A DNA stretch of 34,978 nucleotides, from positions 79,420 through 114,397 of the forward strand of contig RQSC01000029.1 in the NCBI GenBank assembly GCA_013416795.1. Direction: 5' to 3'. Position numbers and translations under genes: made by a program. The stretch comes from Prasinococcaceae sp. CCMP 1430. Its lineage: Eukaryota; Prasinodermophyta; Palmophyllophyceae; Prasinococcales; Prasinococcaceae. The notes below the pieces were generated by a model. That model saw nothing but the letters and a program-made list of their open reading frames with translations, was not told the DNA's origin and made no database searches. Position 1 is the first letter of the stretch. The number at the start of each line of letters is the position of its first letter. Below, piece by piece: positions 1 through 9,383 of the stretch.

Positions 1-346
1 CTACCCCACCCCCCCACCTTCCCCCTCCTTCCGTGCTCCACTTCAGCAAGACGCCCCGGGCCGCGGTGGCAACGCGCGCGCGCTTTCGAACGCCTCGCCG
101 GGCGGCAAGGCCGCGCGCGCGATGAAAACGCGCCGCCCGCCCACGCAGCCCGCCCGCCCGCCGGCGCTCTCTCTCTCTCACACACACACGCGCGCGCGCG
201 TGCGCGCGCGTGTGTGGTGGCGTGGCGTGGCGGAGCGGGCCGGGGTGGGGTGGGGTGGGGTGGGGGAGGCGGTGTGTGTCCGGTGGGGAGGGGGGGACTC
301 AGCGCGCGCCTCTCGGCGCTCGCCCCGAAGGGCGCGCGGCGCGCGA

Positions 347-362
347 GTGCGCTTTGACCTCG
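347..362 (+). promoter_or_regulatory. TTTGACCTCG-containing 16-mer, copy 1
   Basis: GTGCGCTTTGACCTCG is identical over 16 bases to the copy at 8900-8915. Related copies occur only in intergenic DNA of this window (8881-8896, 15053-15067, 15089-15104, 22482-22496). The core contains TTGACC, which resembles a W-box, but no factor can be assigned from sequence alone. Confidence 0.4.
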
Positions 363-761
363 CACGCCCGAACAAAAAAGAAAAAGTCCCCCCGCCCCAC
401 CAAAAAAAAAAAAAAAAGGATGCCCCTCCTCCCGCTTCCCTCTGTGAATTCCGAGTCGCGTTGCAATTTTTTTCCTCCAAAGCTCTTCATTGAAACATGG
501 CATTGAAATGAAAAATACAATGGTATCATCGCATCGGCGCGCGCGGCGCGCGCCTCCGCCGTCCGCGCGCGTTGGACGGTCGGTGCGCGTTTCCGTTTCC
601 GGGTCCGGCGCTGGGCTCGCCGGCGCGGGGAGAGGCGCGTGCGCTGAGCCTCGGAGTGAAAGTCCTATTCGAGACCCGCTCACGGCAGGCGCCTCGCGTG
701 TGTGGTGTGTGTGTTGCGTGGTGTGGCGTGCGTGTGTGTCGAGCGCGCGCGGGCCACACGC

Positions 762-764
<3 letters not shown>

Positions 765-790
<26 letters not shown>
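765..790 (+). repeat. Poly-G homopolymer run
   Basis: An uninterrupted run of 26 G lies directly upstream of the coding-looking segment at 797-1132. Its true length is likely unreliable in an assembly, and it could form G-quadruplex DNA or RNA. Confidence 0.85.
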
Positions 791-792
<2 letters not shown>

Positions 793-796
793 CGGC

Positions 797-1132
797 TTTG
801 ATGACCTCGGCGGGGAGCGCGGCGCGGCGGACGCGTTCACGCGGCTCACGGCGGCGCGGGACGCGCTGCTGCGCGACATCCCAGACGCGCGGGGCGGGAC
901 GAGTGGCGTTGGGGGCGGCGCGCGTGGGGGCGCGTGGTGGGAGTGGGCCTCCGCCCAGCGCGTCCTCCGCATCGAGGGCATGGCCGCCCGGCCGACGCCC
1001 ATCACTACCCGCAACATCCGGCTCTTCGCGAGCGTGCTGCTCATGCTACCGCTGTCGGCGGCCGTCTTCAGCCTCCACCGCAACAGCAAGCTGCCGTACA
1101 GCAATCCGCTCTACGCGAGGAGAATCATATGA
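797..1132 (+). CDS. Small protein with C-terminal membrane segment (partial, last exon)
   Basis: I do not recognise the family. The frame from about 797 to the TGA at 1130-1132 looks coding: an amphipathic stretch (TRLTAARDALLRDIP), a glycine-rich linker, a Trp-rich patch (WWEWAS), then a hydrophobic helix (about LFASVLLMLPLSAAVFSL) and a short basic tail ending YARRII. That layout fits a C-terminally anchored membrane protein. No in-frame ATG sits at the front of the conserved-looking part. The first ATG is at 980 and would give only 50 residues, so an upstream exon is likely, with the junction hidden near the poly-G run. It converges on the LRR gene, and the (GT)n tract lies between them. 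A VMA21-like assembly factor was considered, but the second membrane helix of that family is missing. Confidence 0.4.
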   Translation, partial: FDDLGGERGAADAFTRLTAARDALLRDIPDARGGTSGVGGGARGGAWWEWASAQRVLRIEGMAARPTPITTRNIRLFASVLLMLPLSAAVFSLHRNSKLPYSNPLYARRII

Positions 1133-1286
1133 GACAGCACAGCGGGCAGTCCGCGAGCGCCGCGCCAGGCGCGCTTGTACACTACTGTAGCAATTTATTG
1201 TACGTGGATGGTCAGCGCGCCGCTGGCGCGCGCGCAGTCGTGAACGCACGCGCGGGCGAGCGGACGCTGCGCTTCCGGCGCGTGGT

Positions 1287-1288
1287 GT

Positions 1289-1378
<90 letters not shown>

Positions 1379-1379
1379 N

Positions 1380-1462
<83 letters not shown>
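1287..1462. repeat. (GT)n microsatellite, about 175 bp
   Basis: A nearly perfect dinucleotide tract of about 87 GT units is interrupted only by an N at 1379. It fills the tail-to-tail space between the small membrane protein gene and the LRR gene and can adopt Z-DNA. The single N in mid-tract suggests its length was not resolved. Confidence 0.95.
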
Positions 1463-1465
<3 letters not shown>

Positions 1466-1470
1466 ATTAT
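1463..1470 (-). terminator. AATAAA-type polyadenylation signal of the LRR gene
   Basis: On the minus strand AATAAAA lies within 20 bases after the LRR stop codon (1479-1481) and directly before the (CA)n side of the microsatellite. It matches a canonical poly(A) signal. The spacing to the stop is unusually short, so this remains a candidate. Confidence 0.35.
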
Positions 1471-1478
1471 TGGCGCCG

Positions 1479-3893
1479 TCAGCAGTCCCCTCGCTGTGGA
1501 GGAGCGAGGACGGCCGCACGCCGCGCGAGGGCGTCGGCATTCTCACGCTGAGATGCACCTATCTCGCGCTCGACGCGCTCGGGCGTCAGCTGCACGCCCG
1601 AGCCTCGGAGTCGTGCGGTCGGCGTCGGCGAGCTCGCCGCGGCGGCCACACTTTTGCTGCCGGCCCGGTAGTACCTGATGTGGTCCTCAACGATCGATGG
1701 GCCGGTTGCCACGCCGCGCACGCCGTTCATGCCGCACGCGCGGTAGCCAGCGCCGCCCGCTGACCCAATACCGAGTGCCTCATCCTCGCTGTCGGTATCC
1801 TCGAGCGGCGAGCGCGAGTCTGAGCCCGAGTCCAGCTGGCTGTCGCTCGTCGTGTCGCTCGTGTCGCTTTGCGCGCGCCGCCAGCGCGCGTCGCCGAGCG
1901 CGCTGCCGCCGCGGGCCAGCGGCGATTGTACGTACCAAACGCCCCCGCAGTCGCTGCCGCTGCCGTCACTTCCATCGCCGCTGACGCCGCCTCGCTTGCG
2001 CGCGACGAGCTCGCGCATGGTAGGCGTGGCGGCCTTAGCTTGGGCTGGCAGCGCACACGCGCCGTCGACCGCGCCAGTGCTGCTCGAGGCGGGGCGCGGG
2101 TGTAGCACGGCGTCCTCGTACCGTGGCGGCGAGCCGGAGCGCGGAAGCACGTGCGGCGTGGTGGCGCGCGCGGCGCGCGCCGAGCGGACTGACGACAGCA
2201 GCTGCTCAAGGTCGGCCTCGAGCACCGCATCGGGGGGGGTCCTGGGCGTGCATGGCGAACTGGGCGAATCCGCGCCCGCGCCGTGCTCGCGCTCGCGCAG
2301 CACAGGCACGCGCCTGTCGAGCCATTCGTTGAAGCTGGTCAGCCACTGCGAGCCAGACTGGCGTTTGAACTCCTCCGCGCGCTCGCGCAGAGCGTCGGCC
2401 TCCGCTTCGCCCGCCGCGAGCGCACCGAGGAGGGGCGGTTGGCGCAGCGGCGACGCCGTTTCAGACACACCGCTGCTGCGTGAGCCGCCGCTGCCGCCAG
2501 CCGTGGCTCCGGAGGGCGTGGCGGCGTGTGCGACCCACGTTGCCCCGCCTCGAGCGGACTCCTCGGCCTCGGCGATTGTGCGTATGCGCGGCCGCCGTCG
2601 CCGTCCGCCACCCGCTCGCCGCTCGATGCCTCCGGCCCCGTCGCCCGTGCGCGCGCTCGAATCCCCACTGTCGTCGCTGCTGCCTCCGTCGAGGCTGCCG
2701 CGCCGCCATGCCGTTTCCAGCCGCTCAGGCAGGGCACGCGGCGAGAGGTGCTGCTGTGCGCGCGCGGCGGCTGCCGCATCGACGTCAGCATTTCCTTGAG
2801 CGCGCGCGCCCGGCAAGCCGCGCGCAGGTGTTGCGCGCACGGTCGCCGCGGCTTCAGTGACAGTGGGAGCGTCGCCGTCGAGCGTCACCAGGGCACCCGC
2901 GAAGGCCGCGAGCACTCCCAGGCGATAGCCGGACGCCCACGCGACGGGGTTTTCCTCGAGGCACAGCGCGCGCAGCGATGAGAGCGAAGCGAGGCGGGCC
3001 ACATCCGAGACGTCGGCGAGCACGTTTCCTGCCAGGTCGAGCGCGGCGAGGTGGGCGAGCGGCAGTGCGCTCGCCACACGCGCGAGCGCGTTGCCCCGCG
3101 CGGCGAGCACTTCGAGCGACGCGGCGGACGCCTCGAGGCCGCGCAGCGATGCGAGGCGGTTGAACGACACGTCGACCATCACGAGCGTGCGCACGCAGCC
3201 GAGCGCGTCCAGGCGCTCGAGCGAGTTCCACGAAAGGTCCAGGCGCGTGAGCGCGCCGCCGCCCGCGGCCGCGCGTAGGCATGCCGCGCTCAGCCGCTCG
3301 AGGCCGCACTTTCGCGCGCGCAGCGACGAGAGCCGCGGCCAGGCAGGCGCGTCGTCCAGCGACGCCTCGTCGGCGCCGCACAGCAGCGCCTCGCCCAGAG
3401 CGCCGACGCCCTCACCGCGCGCTTCGGATGCGTCCGTCGCGGCATCGTCGGCCGCGAGGAGCGCGGTGCAGCGCTCGAGCTCGAGCGCTTCGAGGGCGTC
3501 GCGCAGCGCCGCGATTGCCTCTGCACCAGCGCCGCGCGCCACGGCGCAGCGCTCGAGCCGCAGATGCCGAAGCGACGCGAACGGCGCGTACGAGCTCGGC
3601 GCGCGCGGAAAAGGGCGCGTTTCCGGCTCGGCGACCAGCTCGAGCGCGCGCACGCCGCCCAGCACGCGCGCGGTCCCCTCAAGCTGCTTGAAGAACGGCG
3701 CATCGGGGCCGTACTGCCGCAGATACTCGACGGGCGCTCGCTCGCACGCCTCGCGCGCGGCCTGCAGCTCGCGCAGCGCGGCCTGCGTGGCTTGCAACGC
3801 GCGCGGCGCGATGCGCAGCGGCGTCGCGCCGCCGCACAGCGCGCGCGCGTCGCGTGCCGCAAGCGTGCCCAGCCGCTCGACATCGGCGCGCCC
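1479..3893 (-). CDS. STK11IP/nischarin-like leucine-rich-repeat protein (N-terminus open)
   Basis: Probable scaffold protein. Visible frame is about 804 residues. An N-terminal helical part precedes about five SDS22-type LRRs at visible residues ~215-325 (LDLSWN, VDVSFNRL, LAARGNAL, LDLAGNVL). The last repeat, LCLEENPVAWASGYR followed by a TLDGD segment, is the cap seen in animal STK11IP and in a plant LRR family with the same N-terminal layout. The rest is low-complexity, Ser/Asp-rich, with acidic patches near the C-terminus, probably disordered. The frame stays open through the N at 3895 to a TAG near 4030 without any ATG. In a neighbouring frame ATG at 3997 starts a plausible segment (MEFALVFRIGPG), so the single N may hide a length error that would join them. 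Head-to-head with the Rab gene. The family call rests on recalled similarity; molecular role unknown. Confidence 0.75.
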   Translation of the reverse strand, partial: GRADVERLGTLAARDARALCGGATPLRIAPRALQATQAALRELQAAREACERAPVEYLRQYGPDAPFFKQLEGTARVLGGVRALELVAEPETRPFPRAPSSYAPFASLRHLRLERCAVARGAGAEAIAALRDALEALELERCTALLAADDAATDASEARGEGVGALGEALLCGADEASLDDAPAWPRLSSLRARKCGLERLSAACLRAAAGGGALTRLDLSWNSLERLDALGCVRTLVMVDVSFNRLASLRGLEASAASLEVLAARGNALARVASALPLAHLAALDLAGNVLADVSDVARLASLSSLRALCLEENPVAWASGYRLGVLAAFAGALVTLDGDAPTVTEAAATVRATPARGLPGARAQGNADVDAAAAARAQQHLSPRALPERLETAWRRGSLDGGSSDDSGDSSARTGDGAGGIERRAGGGRRRRPRIRTIAEAEESARGGATWVAHAATPSGATAGGSGGSRSSGVSETASPLRQPPLLGALAAGEAEADALRERAEEFKRQSGSQWLTSFNEWLDRRVPVLREREHGAGADSPSSPCTPRTPPDAVLEADLEQLLSSVRSARAARATTPHVLPRSGSPPRYEDAVLHPRPASSSTGAVDGACALPAQAKAATPTMRELVARKRGGVSGDGSDGSGSDCGGVWYVQSPLARGGSALGDARWRRAQSDTSDTTSDSQLDSGSDSRSPLEDTDSEDEALGIGSAGGAGYRACGMNGVRGVATGPSIVEDHIRYYRAGSKSVAAAASSPTPTARLRGSGVQLTPERVEREIGASQRENADALARRAAVLAPPQRGDC

Positions 3894-3894
3894 G

Positions 3895-3895
3895 N
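3895..3895. other. Single ambiguous base at the 5' end of the LRR gene
   Basis: An isolated N sits in CG-rich sequence where the LRR reading frame loses its start. It may represent a short unresolved gap rather than one unknown base. Confidence 0.6.
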
Positions 3896-4198
3896 AGCGC
3901 GCGGCAGACTCCGCGCGCGCGCGAAAGCGTCGCGCGGCGGCGAGCCGCGCGCGCCGCGCCCCCCCGGCCCGATCCGAAACACGAGGGCGAACTCCATCCG
4001 TCCAGCCAGCTCGATGGGTCTATCGATCGATCGATTATTCGGGGGACGACCCGCGATCAGTCCGGGCGAGCGTCGGGTCATCCGCGCGATGACCCCGGTT
4101 CGACCGCTGACTGACCGGGTTCGTTCGCCGTGGGGGCGCGCGCGCGATTTTTTTCGTTCGAACGCGGCGCGAAACGGAAGGCGAATTGCGGCGGTTCC

Positions 4199-4215
4199 AG
4201 TCAATTCAGTCAATT
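4199..4215 (+). promoter_or_regulatory. AGTCAATT direct repeat in a divergent promoter
   Basis: Two copies of AGTCAATT with a 9-base period lie in an AT-rich island (about 4195-4275) within the head-to-head space between the LRR gene and the Rab gene. The island stands out against the GC-rich background, so it is a reasonable core-promoter candidate for one or both genes. Confidence 0.35.
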
Positions 4216-4357
4216 TCAATCTGATTGTATAGTTGCTCCCTCAAATTGTAGTTCATCGCAATAGAAAATCCGAATCCGCGCGAATGCGAAGCGGGCGGCC
4301 GCAGCAGAGGTCGAAACGGAAGCGGCAGCGGCAGCGCGCGCGCGCTCGCGCGGGGCG

Positions 4358-5690
4358 ATGGCTCCGGAGAGACCGGGTGTGTGTGCGCCGGTCCCACCGG
4401 TATTGAACGGGTTGGACGGGGTGGTTAGGTGGGGAAACGGGGTAATCCGCGTTGGGGAACCGGGGGTGTGTGATGGGGCGCGTGCGCGCGAACGCGCGCG
4501 GACTCGCCGTACGACTGGTGATCCAATCCGATCACGTCGCAGCACGCGAAGTCGGAGCGGCGCCAGTCGAACCTGCGGGGGGCGCGAGCGAGCGATCGGG
4601 CCGGCGAGCGGGCGGGTAGCGCTCTATGGGCGGGCGGGCGTCCCTTCCCCCACCCCCCACCCACCCCCCGCCGCCCGCGCGTGCTGGGCGCGAGCGTGGC
4701 GCTAGAGCGCGCTCGCGTCCCTCGGGTGGGCCAGGCCGTTCGCCTCTGGGTCGAGGGCACGCCAGTCTGCGGTCGCTGACCCGCGCCCGCGCCACGCGCA
4801 CGCCGCTCGCGTGCCCGCTCGCGCCGTGCGTCTGCATCCCGGGCGCGCCGCGCCGCTGCAGGCGTCGCGTGGCCGCCAGGACTATGACCACCTGGTGAAG
4901 CTGCTGCTCATTGGTGACAGCGGCGTGGGCAAGTCCTGCCTCCTGCTGCGCTTCAGCGACGACCAGTTCACAACGAGCTTCATCACGACCATCGGAATCG
5001 ACTTCAAGATCCGTACGCTCGAGCTCGACGGCAAGCGCGTCAAGCTGCAGATCTGGGACACCGCGGGGCAGGTGCGCAGCAGCGCGGGCGCAGTGCGTGC
5101 GGTGCGAGGCGCGGGCACGACACGGAGCTGACGGCGTGCGCGCGCGGCTGTGCGCGCTCCGTCGCCCCCGCAGGAGCGCTTCCGCACGATCACGACTGCG
5201 TACTACAGAGGCGCGATGGGCATCCTGCTGGTGTACGACGTGACCGACCTGAAGAGCTTCGAGAACATTCGGCAGTGGATGCGCAACATCGAGCAATACG
5301 CTAGCGACGGCATCAACAAGATTCTGGTGGGGAACAAGTGCGACCTGGTGAGTGGGCGCGCGGCGCCGGCAGCGCCTTGGGCGCGGGGGCGCAATGCGCG
5401 TGCTGACTCATCGCGCCCGCCTGCTCCGCCGTGCTCTGCAGGACGAGAGCAAGGTGGCCGTTCCCACGAGCCGCGGCAAGGCACTCGCCGACGAGTTCGG
5501 CATTCGCTTCTTCGAGACGTCCGCCAAGCTCAACATCAATGTTGAAAACGTGTTTTGCACCATCGCCCGCGACATCACGCAGCGCCTCGCGGATGGTGCC
5601 GATCGCAGCGTGGACCTCGAGGTAGCGGCCAAGGTCAAGCTCGAAAAGAAGAGCAAGAAGAAAAAGAAGAAGGATTCGTCGTGTTGCTAG
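4358..5690 (+). CDS. Rab8/RabE-type small GTPase (4 exons)
   Basis: GTPase controlling vesicle targeting to the plasma membrane in the Rab8/Sec4/RabE class. Inferred exons: 4358-4378, 4862-5071, 5174-5347 and 5442-5690, giving 217 residues. Introns begin GTGTGT, GTGCGC and GTGAGT and all end CAG. Motifs: P-loop GDSGVGKS, switch I with the Rab8-like [33 protein letters not shown] in switch II, NKCD and ETSAK for guanine binding, a lysine-rich tail and a terminal CC for double geranylgeranylation. The core exons are certain. The first exon is inferred: MAPERPG spliced in phase 0 to [15 protein letters not shown] restores a RabE-like N-terminus across a 483-base first intron, and no in-frame ATG lies closer. 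Converges on the GRAM-VASt gene, 272 bases from stop to stop. Confidence 0.9.
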
Positions 5691-5962
5691 AGACTGTCCG
5701 GGCGCACGCGGGGTGGGGGAGATAATTTCGTGCGCGCGTGAGTGCTGGCTGGGGGGCCTCGGGCGGTGGCGACAGCTGGCTCACTGGCACGAAGACGCAG
5801 GCGCGCGCAGGCGAGCGCGGCGCGTAAGTACTACATTCATTCACACTTACAGCACCCACGCACTGCAGCACGCAAACACCCTTCTCCTCGTTTGTGTCGA
5901 CACTACGGGCCACCGGCTCTCGCCCGCGCAGCGGTCGTTCACTCTCACAGGTCTGTCGGCGC

Positions 5963-8650
5963 TCACTCGCTCTTGCCGTCGAAGACCGCGCCTTCGTCCG
6001 TGCCAGCGAAGCCGGGGAACACACATGTGCACACGATGCGCGACGCCGCCTCGTCGGTGTCCACAGTCGGCGAAGCGCGCAATAGCTGCACGTAGAGCAC
6101 GGCGAAGAGGAGCGCGAGAGCCATCCACGCCTGGGCCGGGATGACGCAGCACACACTGCCTGAGACCGAGTCGAGGCGCTGCAGCGCCTCACCAGCTTTC
6201 TCGAGCATGTCATGCGATGTCATGCCCAGCATGTTGCGGATGCGGCTGGCGTCAGCGGGGGAGATCTCCTTCAGCTTCGTCGCGATCCTGGCTTCGTCAG
6301 CCTCGTGGCCGTCGTCGGCAGGGGAATCACCGGCGCCAGCGCGCACGGACGGAGAGCCCGCCGCGCCCATTTCGCGGCGCATTTGCTCCGCAAGCACCAA
6401 CTGCATTTCGTGCAGATGCCTTTCCATGCTCGGCTTCAGCTTGGCGAAGGTGGCTTTTTCGATCTTGCCTCTGAACATCGTGCTTTTGAGGAAGGTGACC
6501 TGGCCGCTGGCCACGCATTGGCACGCGGGCCCGCCGTCCGGACGCTGGACAGGGGTGACGTCGAACCGCGTGTCCACGCGGAAGTAATCGCCGAAGGGGA
6601 TGTCGAGGTTACTCTGCGACCCCTCAATTAACACGGCGGCGCGGTCGGGCTCGTCTGGATTCTCAGTCCACAGGCGGTAGCGTTGCACCTGGTGGCAGCG
6701 CGTCGTCTTTGGCCCCATGCTCTGACCCGTCGCATGGACGAAGGTGATCTCGCGCACGTGCTCTCCAAGCTCAGTGCCTGTGGTCCAGTCGGTTATGTTG
6801 ACGTCGGTGTCGCCGCGCGACTGTCGCAGGCGCGTCTCGAAGTCGCCGTTCGCCAGGAAAGTCGTGAAGAAGTGCGGCACCGAGCACGGATATGTGGCGG
6901 ATGCCAGCCTGGCCATTGAGTCCGGCACAGGCGTTGGTGTGCGCATCGTGCACGGCGACAGCAGCTGCGCCATGGTGCTCTTGCCTCTGGTCAGCTTCGC
7001 GCCTGTGTCCCGCGCGTCGTCCACGCCAACGAGGCCGTCGGGCGTGCCCACCTCGGAGCCCTCGTCGGCGTCGCCTTCATCCCCACTCATGGCATTTTCA
7101 CCTGCCACTGACTTGTCCCCGGCAGACCCGCCCTGGAAATACCTCTTGACTTCTGCGCCAGCGGCTTTGAATGCCTTTCGCCCGCGGTGCTTGCGCTCGC
7201 GCTTGCGTCGCCAACTGCTGCCCTTCGCTGCCACCCGCGCGCCGTCACCTTCGCCCGAGGCGGCGGCCTGCGCAACTGCGGCAGACGTGAGCGAACGCCA
7301 CGCGTCCGCTTCAAGGTGCGCGTCAGTGCCTGCCGCGCTGGCGTTGGTGCCCGCTTTGAAGTGCTGCGATGCGTCGGGCGTCTCCATGGAGCCGTGAGCA
7401 CGGCCGCCGGGGCGCTCACCCTCCTCGTCGAGCGCGAGGGTCGGGACGCCGGTGGTTTCACTCACGTCTCCAGCCTCGCCGCGGCCTGTTGCCACGCTCG
7501 AACCCAGGTGCAGCTTGGCATATCCGCTCTTCTTCGACCACTGCGCACAAATGTCCTGATAGGCGTCCTCGCGTCGGAGGAAGCTGGTGAAGCGATACGC
7601 TTTGCCCTCACAAACGATTTCGATCGTGTTGGGGAAAGTACCAAGCTTGCGGCGTTTATTGACCGCCGTGGTGCTCCGATGCGGAAGCAGGAGCTTGGTG
7701 GTGTAGCCCATGATGTTGGAATAGAAACCCACGTACGAGGTGAGCACGTACAATCGCCCTTGGAGGAGCACCTTGCCGTCTAAGGCACAGGCGTAGTCGG
7801 AGAGCACTCGCTCGCGCCTGTCTTCGTCTGTAAAGGACGTCCCATCCCAGTTCGCGCTGTCACCGGCAACGCCCTCGTCCTCTTCAGGAATGTGCGCGTG
7901 CGTCTCGTGAAGGCCGAGCTTCTGCAGCACGACCGCCTCGTCGTGGGGAACGGCCTCGAACCGTTTGGCGACTCTTTCCATGCCTACTTGGACGCCCGAC
8001 AGCAACCGCCGCGAGATGGAGTGCCTTGGCTGCCTGGACCCAGATGCGTGCGATTGAGCGGCGGGCAGTGGGCCGTGCGCTTCGCCCGTCGTTTGCGCGG
8101 CGCCACCGAGCTCGTGGGCGTTGTCGCCGCTCAGAGTGCGACCCGAGCTTAGCAGCGCGCGCTCCGGTGCAGGCAGCGCCGTGCTTGCCGTGTAATCATC
8201 ATCGGGCAACAGCGGCATGGACGTCGCCGTCGAGAAGCGCGCCAGCCCAGCCTGGACGTCCGAGTCTAGGTCGCTCCCTGTGCGCGTCGCAAGCTTCGCT
8301 GGCCCGTCGCTGTCTTCGGAGGCCTCTGCAGGGGTGCCACCATACTCTTCGTTTAGCTCCTCGCTGCGCGTCCCCCCGTGTTTTACGGTGAGCGAGGGGC
8401 GCACGAAGGAGGAGGTAGCCGCGTCGCCATCGACGGCTGGGGCGGCGCTGACCGTGGCACGCACATCGGATGGCGGGCTCATCAGCGACGGAGCGGGTGG
8501 CGACGGACTCTTAGATGACTCTCCCCTCGCCGCGAGCGCTGCCCGCACGAGCCGCTGCTGCTCGCTGTCTGGGTGCAGGCCGCTGTCTCCATTGGAGCTG
8601 CCGCCGGTGGCATGCTCGGCGTCGATGGGCCTCGACGGGGGCGATGGCAT
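5963..8650 (-). CDS. GRAM-VASt domain membrane protein (Lam/Aster/VAD1 type)
   Basis: Likely ER-anchored sterol or lipid transfer protein at membrane contact sites, as for yeast Lam/Ltc, animal GRAMD1/Aster and plant VAD1 proteins. One uninterrupted exon encodes 895 residues. A disordered Ser/Gly-rich N-terminus (1-~280) is followed by a GRAM domain at ~283-372 (RLYVLTSYVGFYSNIMG, then FPNTIEIVCEGKAYRF). A basic linker with RRKRERKHRGRKAFK precedes a VASt/START-like domain at ~585-755, including the SNLDIPFGDYFRVDTRFDV strand and a lysine-rich end. A hydrophobic helix at ~838-857 (AWMALALLFAVLYVQLL) gives a single membrane anchor, followed by a ~38-residue tail. The start is the first ATG of the frame. 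It is head-to-head with the epimerase gene and tail-to-tail with the Rab gene. Ligand specificity cannot be read from sequence. Confidence 0.9.
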   Translation of the reverse strand: MPSPPSRPIDAEHATGGSSNGDSGLHPDSEQQRLVRAALAARGESSKSPSPPAPSLMSPPSDVRATVSAAPAVDGDAATSSFVRPSLTVKHGGTRSEELNEEYGGTPAEASEDSDGPAKLATRTGSDLDSDVQAGLARFSTATSMPLLPDDDYTASTALPAPERALLSSGRTLSGDNAHELGGAAQTTGEAHGPLPAAQSHASGSRQPRHSISRRLLSGVQVGMERVAKRFEAVPHDEAVVLQKLGLHETHAHIPEEDEGVAGDSANWDGTSFTDEDRRERVLSDYACALDGKVLLQGRLYVLTSYVGFYSNIMGYTTKLLLPHRSTTAVNKRRKLGTFPNTIEIVCEGKAYRFTSFLRREDAYQDICAQWSKKSGYAKLHLGSSVATGRGEAGDVSETTGVPTLALDEEGERPGGRAHGSMETPDASQHFKAGTNASAAGTDAHLEADAWRSLTSAAVAQAAASGEGDGARVAAKGSSWRRKRERKHRGRKAFKAAGAEVKRYFQGGSAGDKSVAGENAMSGDEGDADEGSEVGTPDGLVGVDDARDTGAKLTRGKSTMAQLLSPCTMRTPTPVPDSMARLASATYPCSVPHFFTTFLANGDFETRLRQSRGDTDVNITDWTTGTELGEHVREITFVHATGQSMGPKTTRCHQVQRYRLWTENPDEPDRAAVLIEGSQSNLDIPFGDYFRVDTRFDVTPVQRPDGGPACQCVASGQVTFLKSTMFRGKIEKATFAKLKPSMERHLHEMQLVLAEQMRREMGAAGSPSVRAGAGDSPADDGHEADEARIATKLKEISPADASRIRNMLGMTSHDMLEKAGEALQRLDSVSGSVCCVIPAQAWMALALLFAVLYVQLLRASPTVDTDEAASRIVCTCVFPGFAGTDEGAVFDGKSE

Positions 8651-8880
8651 GATTGTCTCCGCGCGCCCGCGCGTTGGCGTGGCCGAGGGCGTGTCTCCGT
8701 GTCAAATGCTGAGTTGGCAATTGCTTTCAGTCGCGCAACTCAATGGGAGCGCGTCCGGCGGCGCGCCGAGGAGCACGCGCGGCGGCGCGGCGGCGCGACC
8801 GCGGCCCCGGGGCCGCGCGGCGTGTGGCGCGCGCGCGCGGCCGCTGGGAAAAAGCGCGCCGAAAATCTCTCGGCGCGGCG

Positions 8881-8915
8881 GTGCGTTTTGACCTCGGCGG
8901 TGCGCTTTGACCTCG
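8881..8915 (+). promoter_or_regulatory. Tandem pair of the TTTGACCTCG element
   Basis: GTGCGTTTTGACCTCG (8881-8896) and GTGCGCTTTGACCTCG (8900-8915) repeat with a 19-base period, about two helical turns apart. They lie 230-265 bases upstream of the GRAM-VASt start and about 470 bases upstream of the epimerase. The second copy is identical to the one at 347-362. Confidence 0.45.
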
Positions 8916-8997
8916 ACGGGGGGCTGCACACGTGTCAGCGCGCTCGAACGCACATTCACTCGCACGCGCGCGGAAAAATCAAGGCAAAAGTGATAAA

Positions 8998-9032
8998 CCC
9001 TACACCCTACACCCTAAACCCTGCACCCACCC
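8998..9032 (+). repeat. Interstitial telomere-like heptamers
   Basis: Consecutive seven-base units CCCTACA, CCCTACA, CCCTAAA, CCCTGCA and CCCACCC, preceded by AAA. The third is the complement of the plant/algal telomere unit TTTAGGG; the others are one- or two-base variants. They lie in the divergent intergenic region between the GRAM-VASt and epimerase genes. They could be a healed break, a remnant of telomerase addition, or a telo-box-like promoter element. Confidence 0.6.
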
Positions 9033-9140
9033 GCTGGAGCCCCCCAACCGTGGCCGCGCGTGGCATCCCGGTGGGTCACCCCGAACACGACAGAGGAAGA
9101 TGCTCTTTCTCTTGATGCCCCTCGTCCGGATCTTTTCCCC

Positions 9141-9187
9141 GGTGTTTTCTGGGGGGGGTGGCGGATTGAATCGGGTGTTTTCTGGGG
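9141..9187 (+). repeat. 14-bp direct repeat upstream of the epimerase
   Basis: GGTGTTTTCTGGGG occurs at 9141-9154 and again at 9174-9187, a 33-base period, about 200-245 bases before the epimerase ATG. It is a possible promoter or 5' leader element. Confidence 0.4.
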
Positions 9188-9383
9188 AGGCGATCGACCC
9201 CGGGTCTGGCGGTGGTTGCTCGCCGTGGCGGGGATGGGGAAGTGCTCGACGCGAGGGGGTGTTGGCGCGCCACAGCGCGCACAGTGGCGGCCCTCTCGCG
9301 TGCGTGCCGCGCAGGGCCGCCTTGTCTAAGTACTATGGCGAAGCAGAAGCGCCGCGCCGCGCTGGCAGCGGCGCTCGGCGGCG

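Larger units (their letters stand above)
1..796. other. Low-complexity non-coding region at left edge
   Basis: I see no convincing gene here. The stretch is built of CG/CA alternations, GGGGT runs near 241-270, A-runs at 372-385 and 402-416, and a 26-base G homopolymer at 765-790. Open frames are arginine/alanine/glycine-rich on both strands and look like by-products of composition. A relatively AT-rich island at 465-530 could be promoter or intron sequence for the coding segment that starts near 797. One copy of the GTGCGCTTTGACCTCG element sits at 347-362. Confidence 0.6.

Noticed and set aside
122-530. Several overlapping frames at the left edge
   Set aside because: Arg/Ala/Gly- and His/Thr-rich products of CG and CA repeats on both strands; no domain-like segment and no splice logic.
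980-1132. VMA21-like V-ATPase assembly factor
   Set aside because: Only one membrane helix is present, and the second helix required by the family is absent before the stop.
4074-4115. Possible tRNA or small RNA (GGGTCATC/GATGACCC hairpin followed by GGTTCGA)
   Set aside because: The hairpin is real, but the GGTTCGA stretch has no pairing T-stem and no acceptor stem could be assembled.
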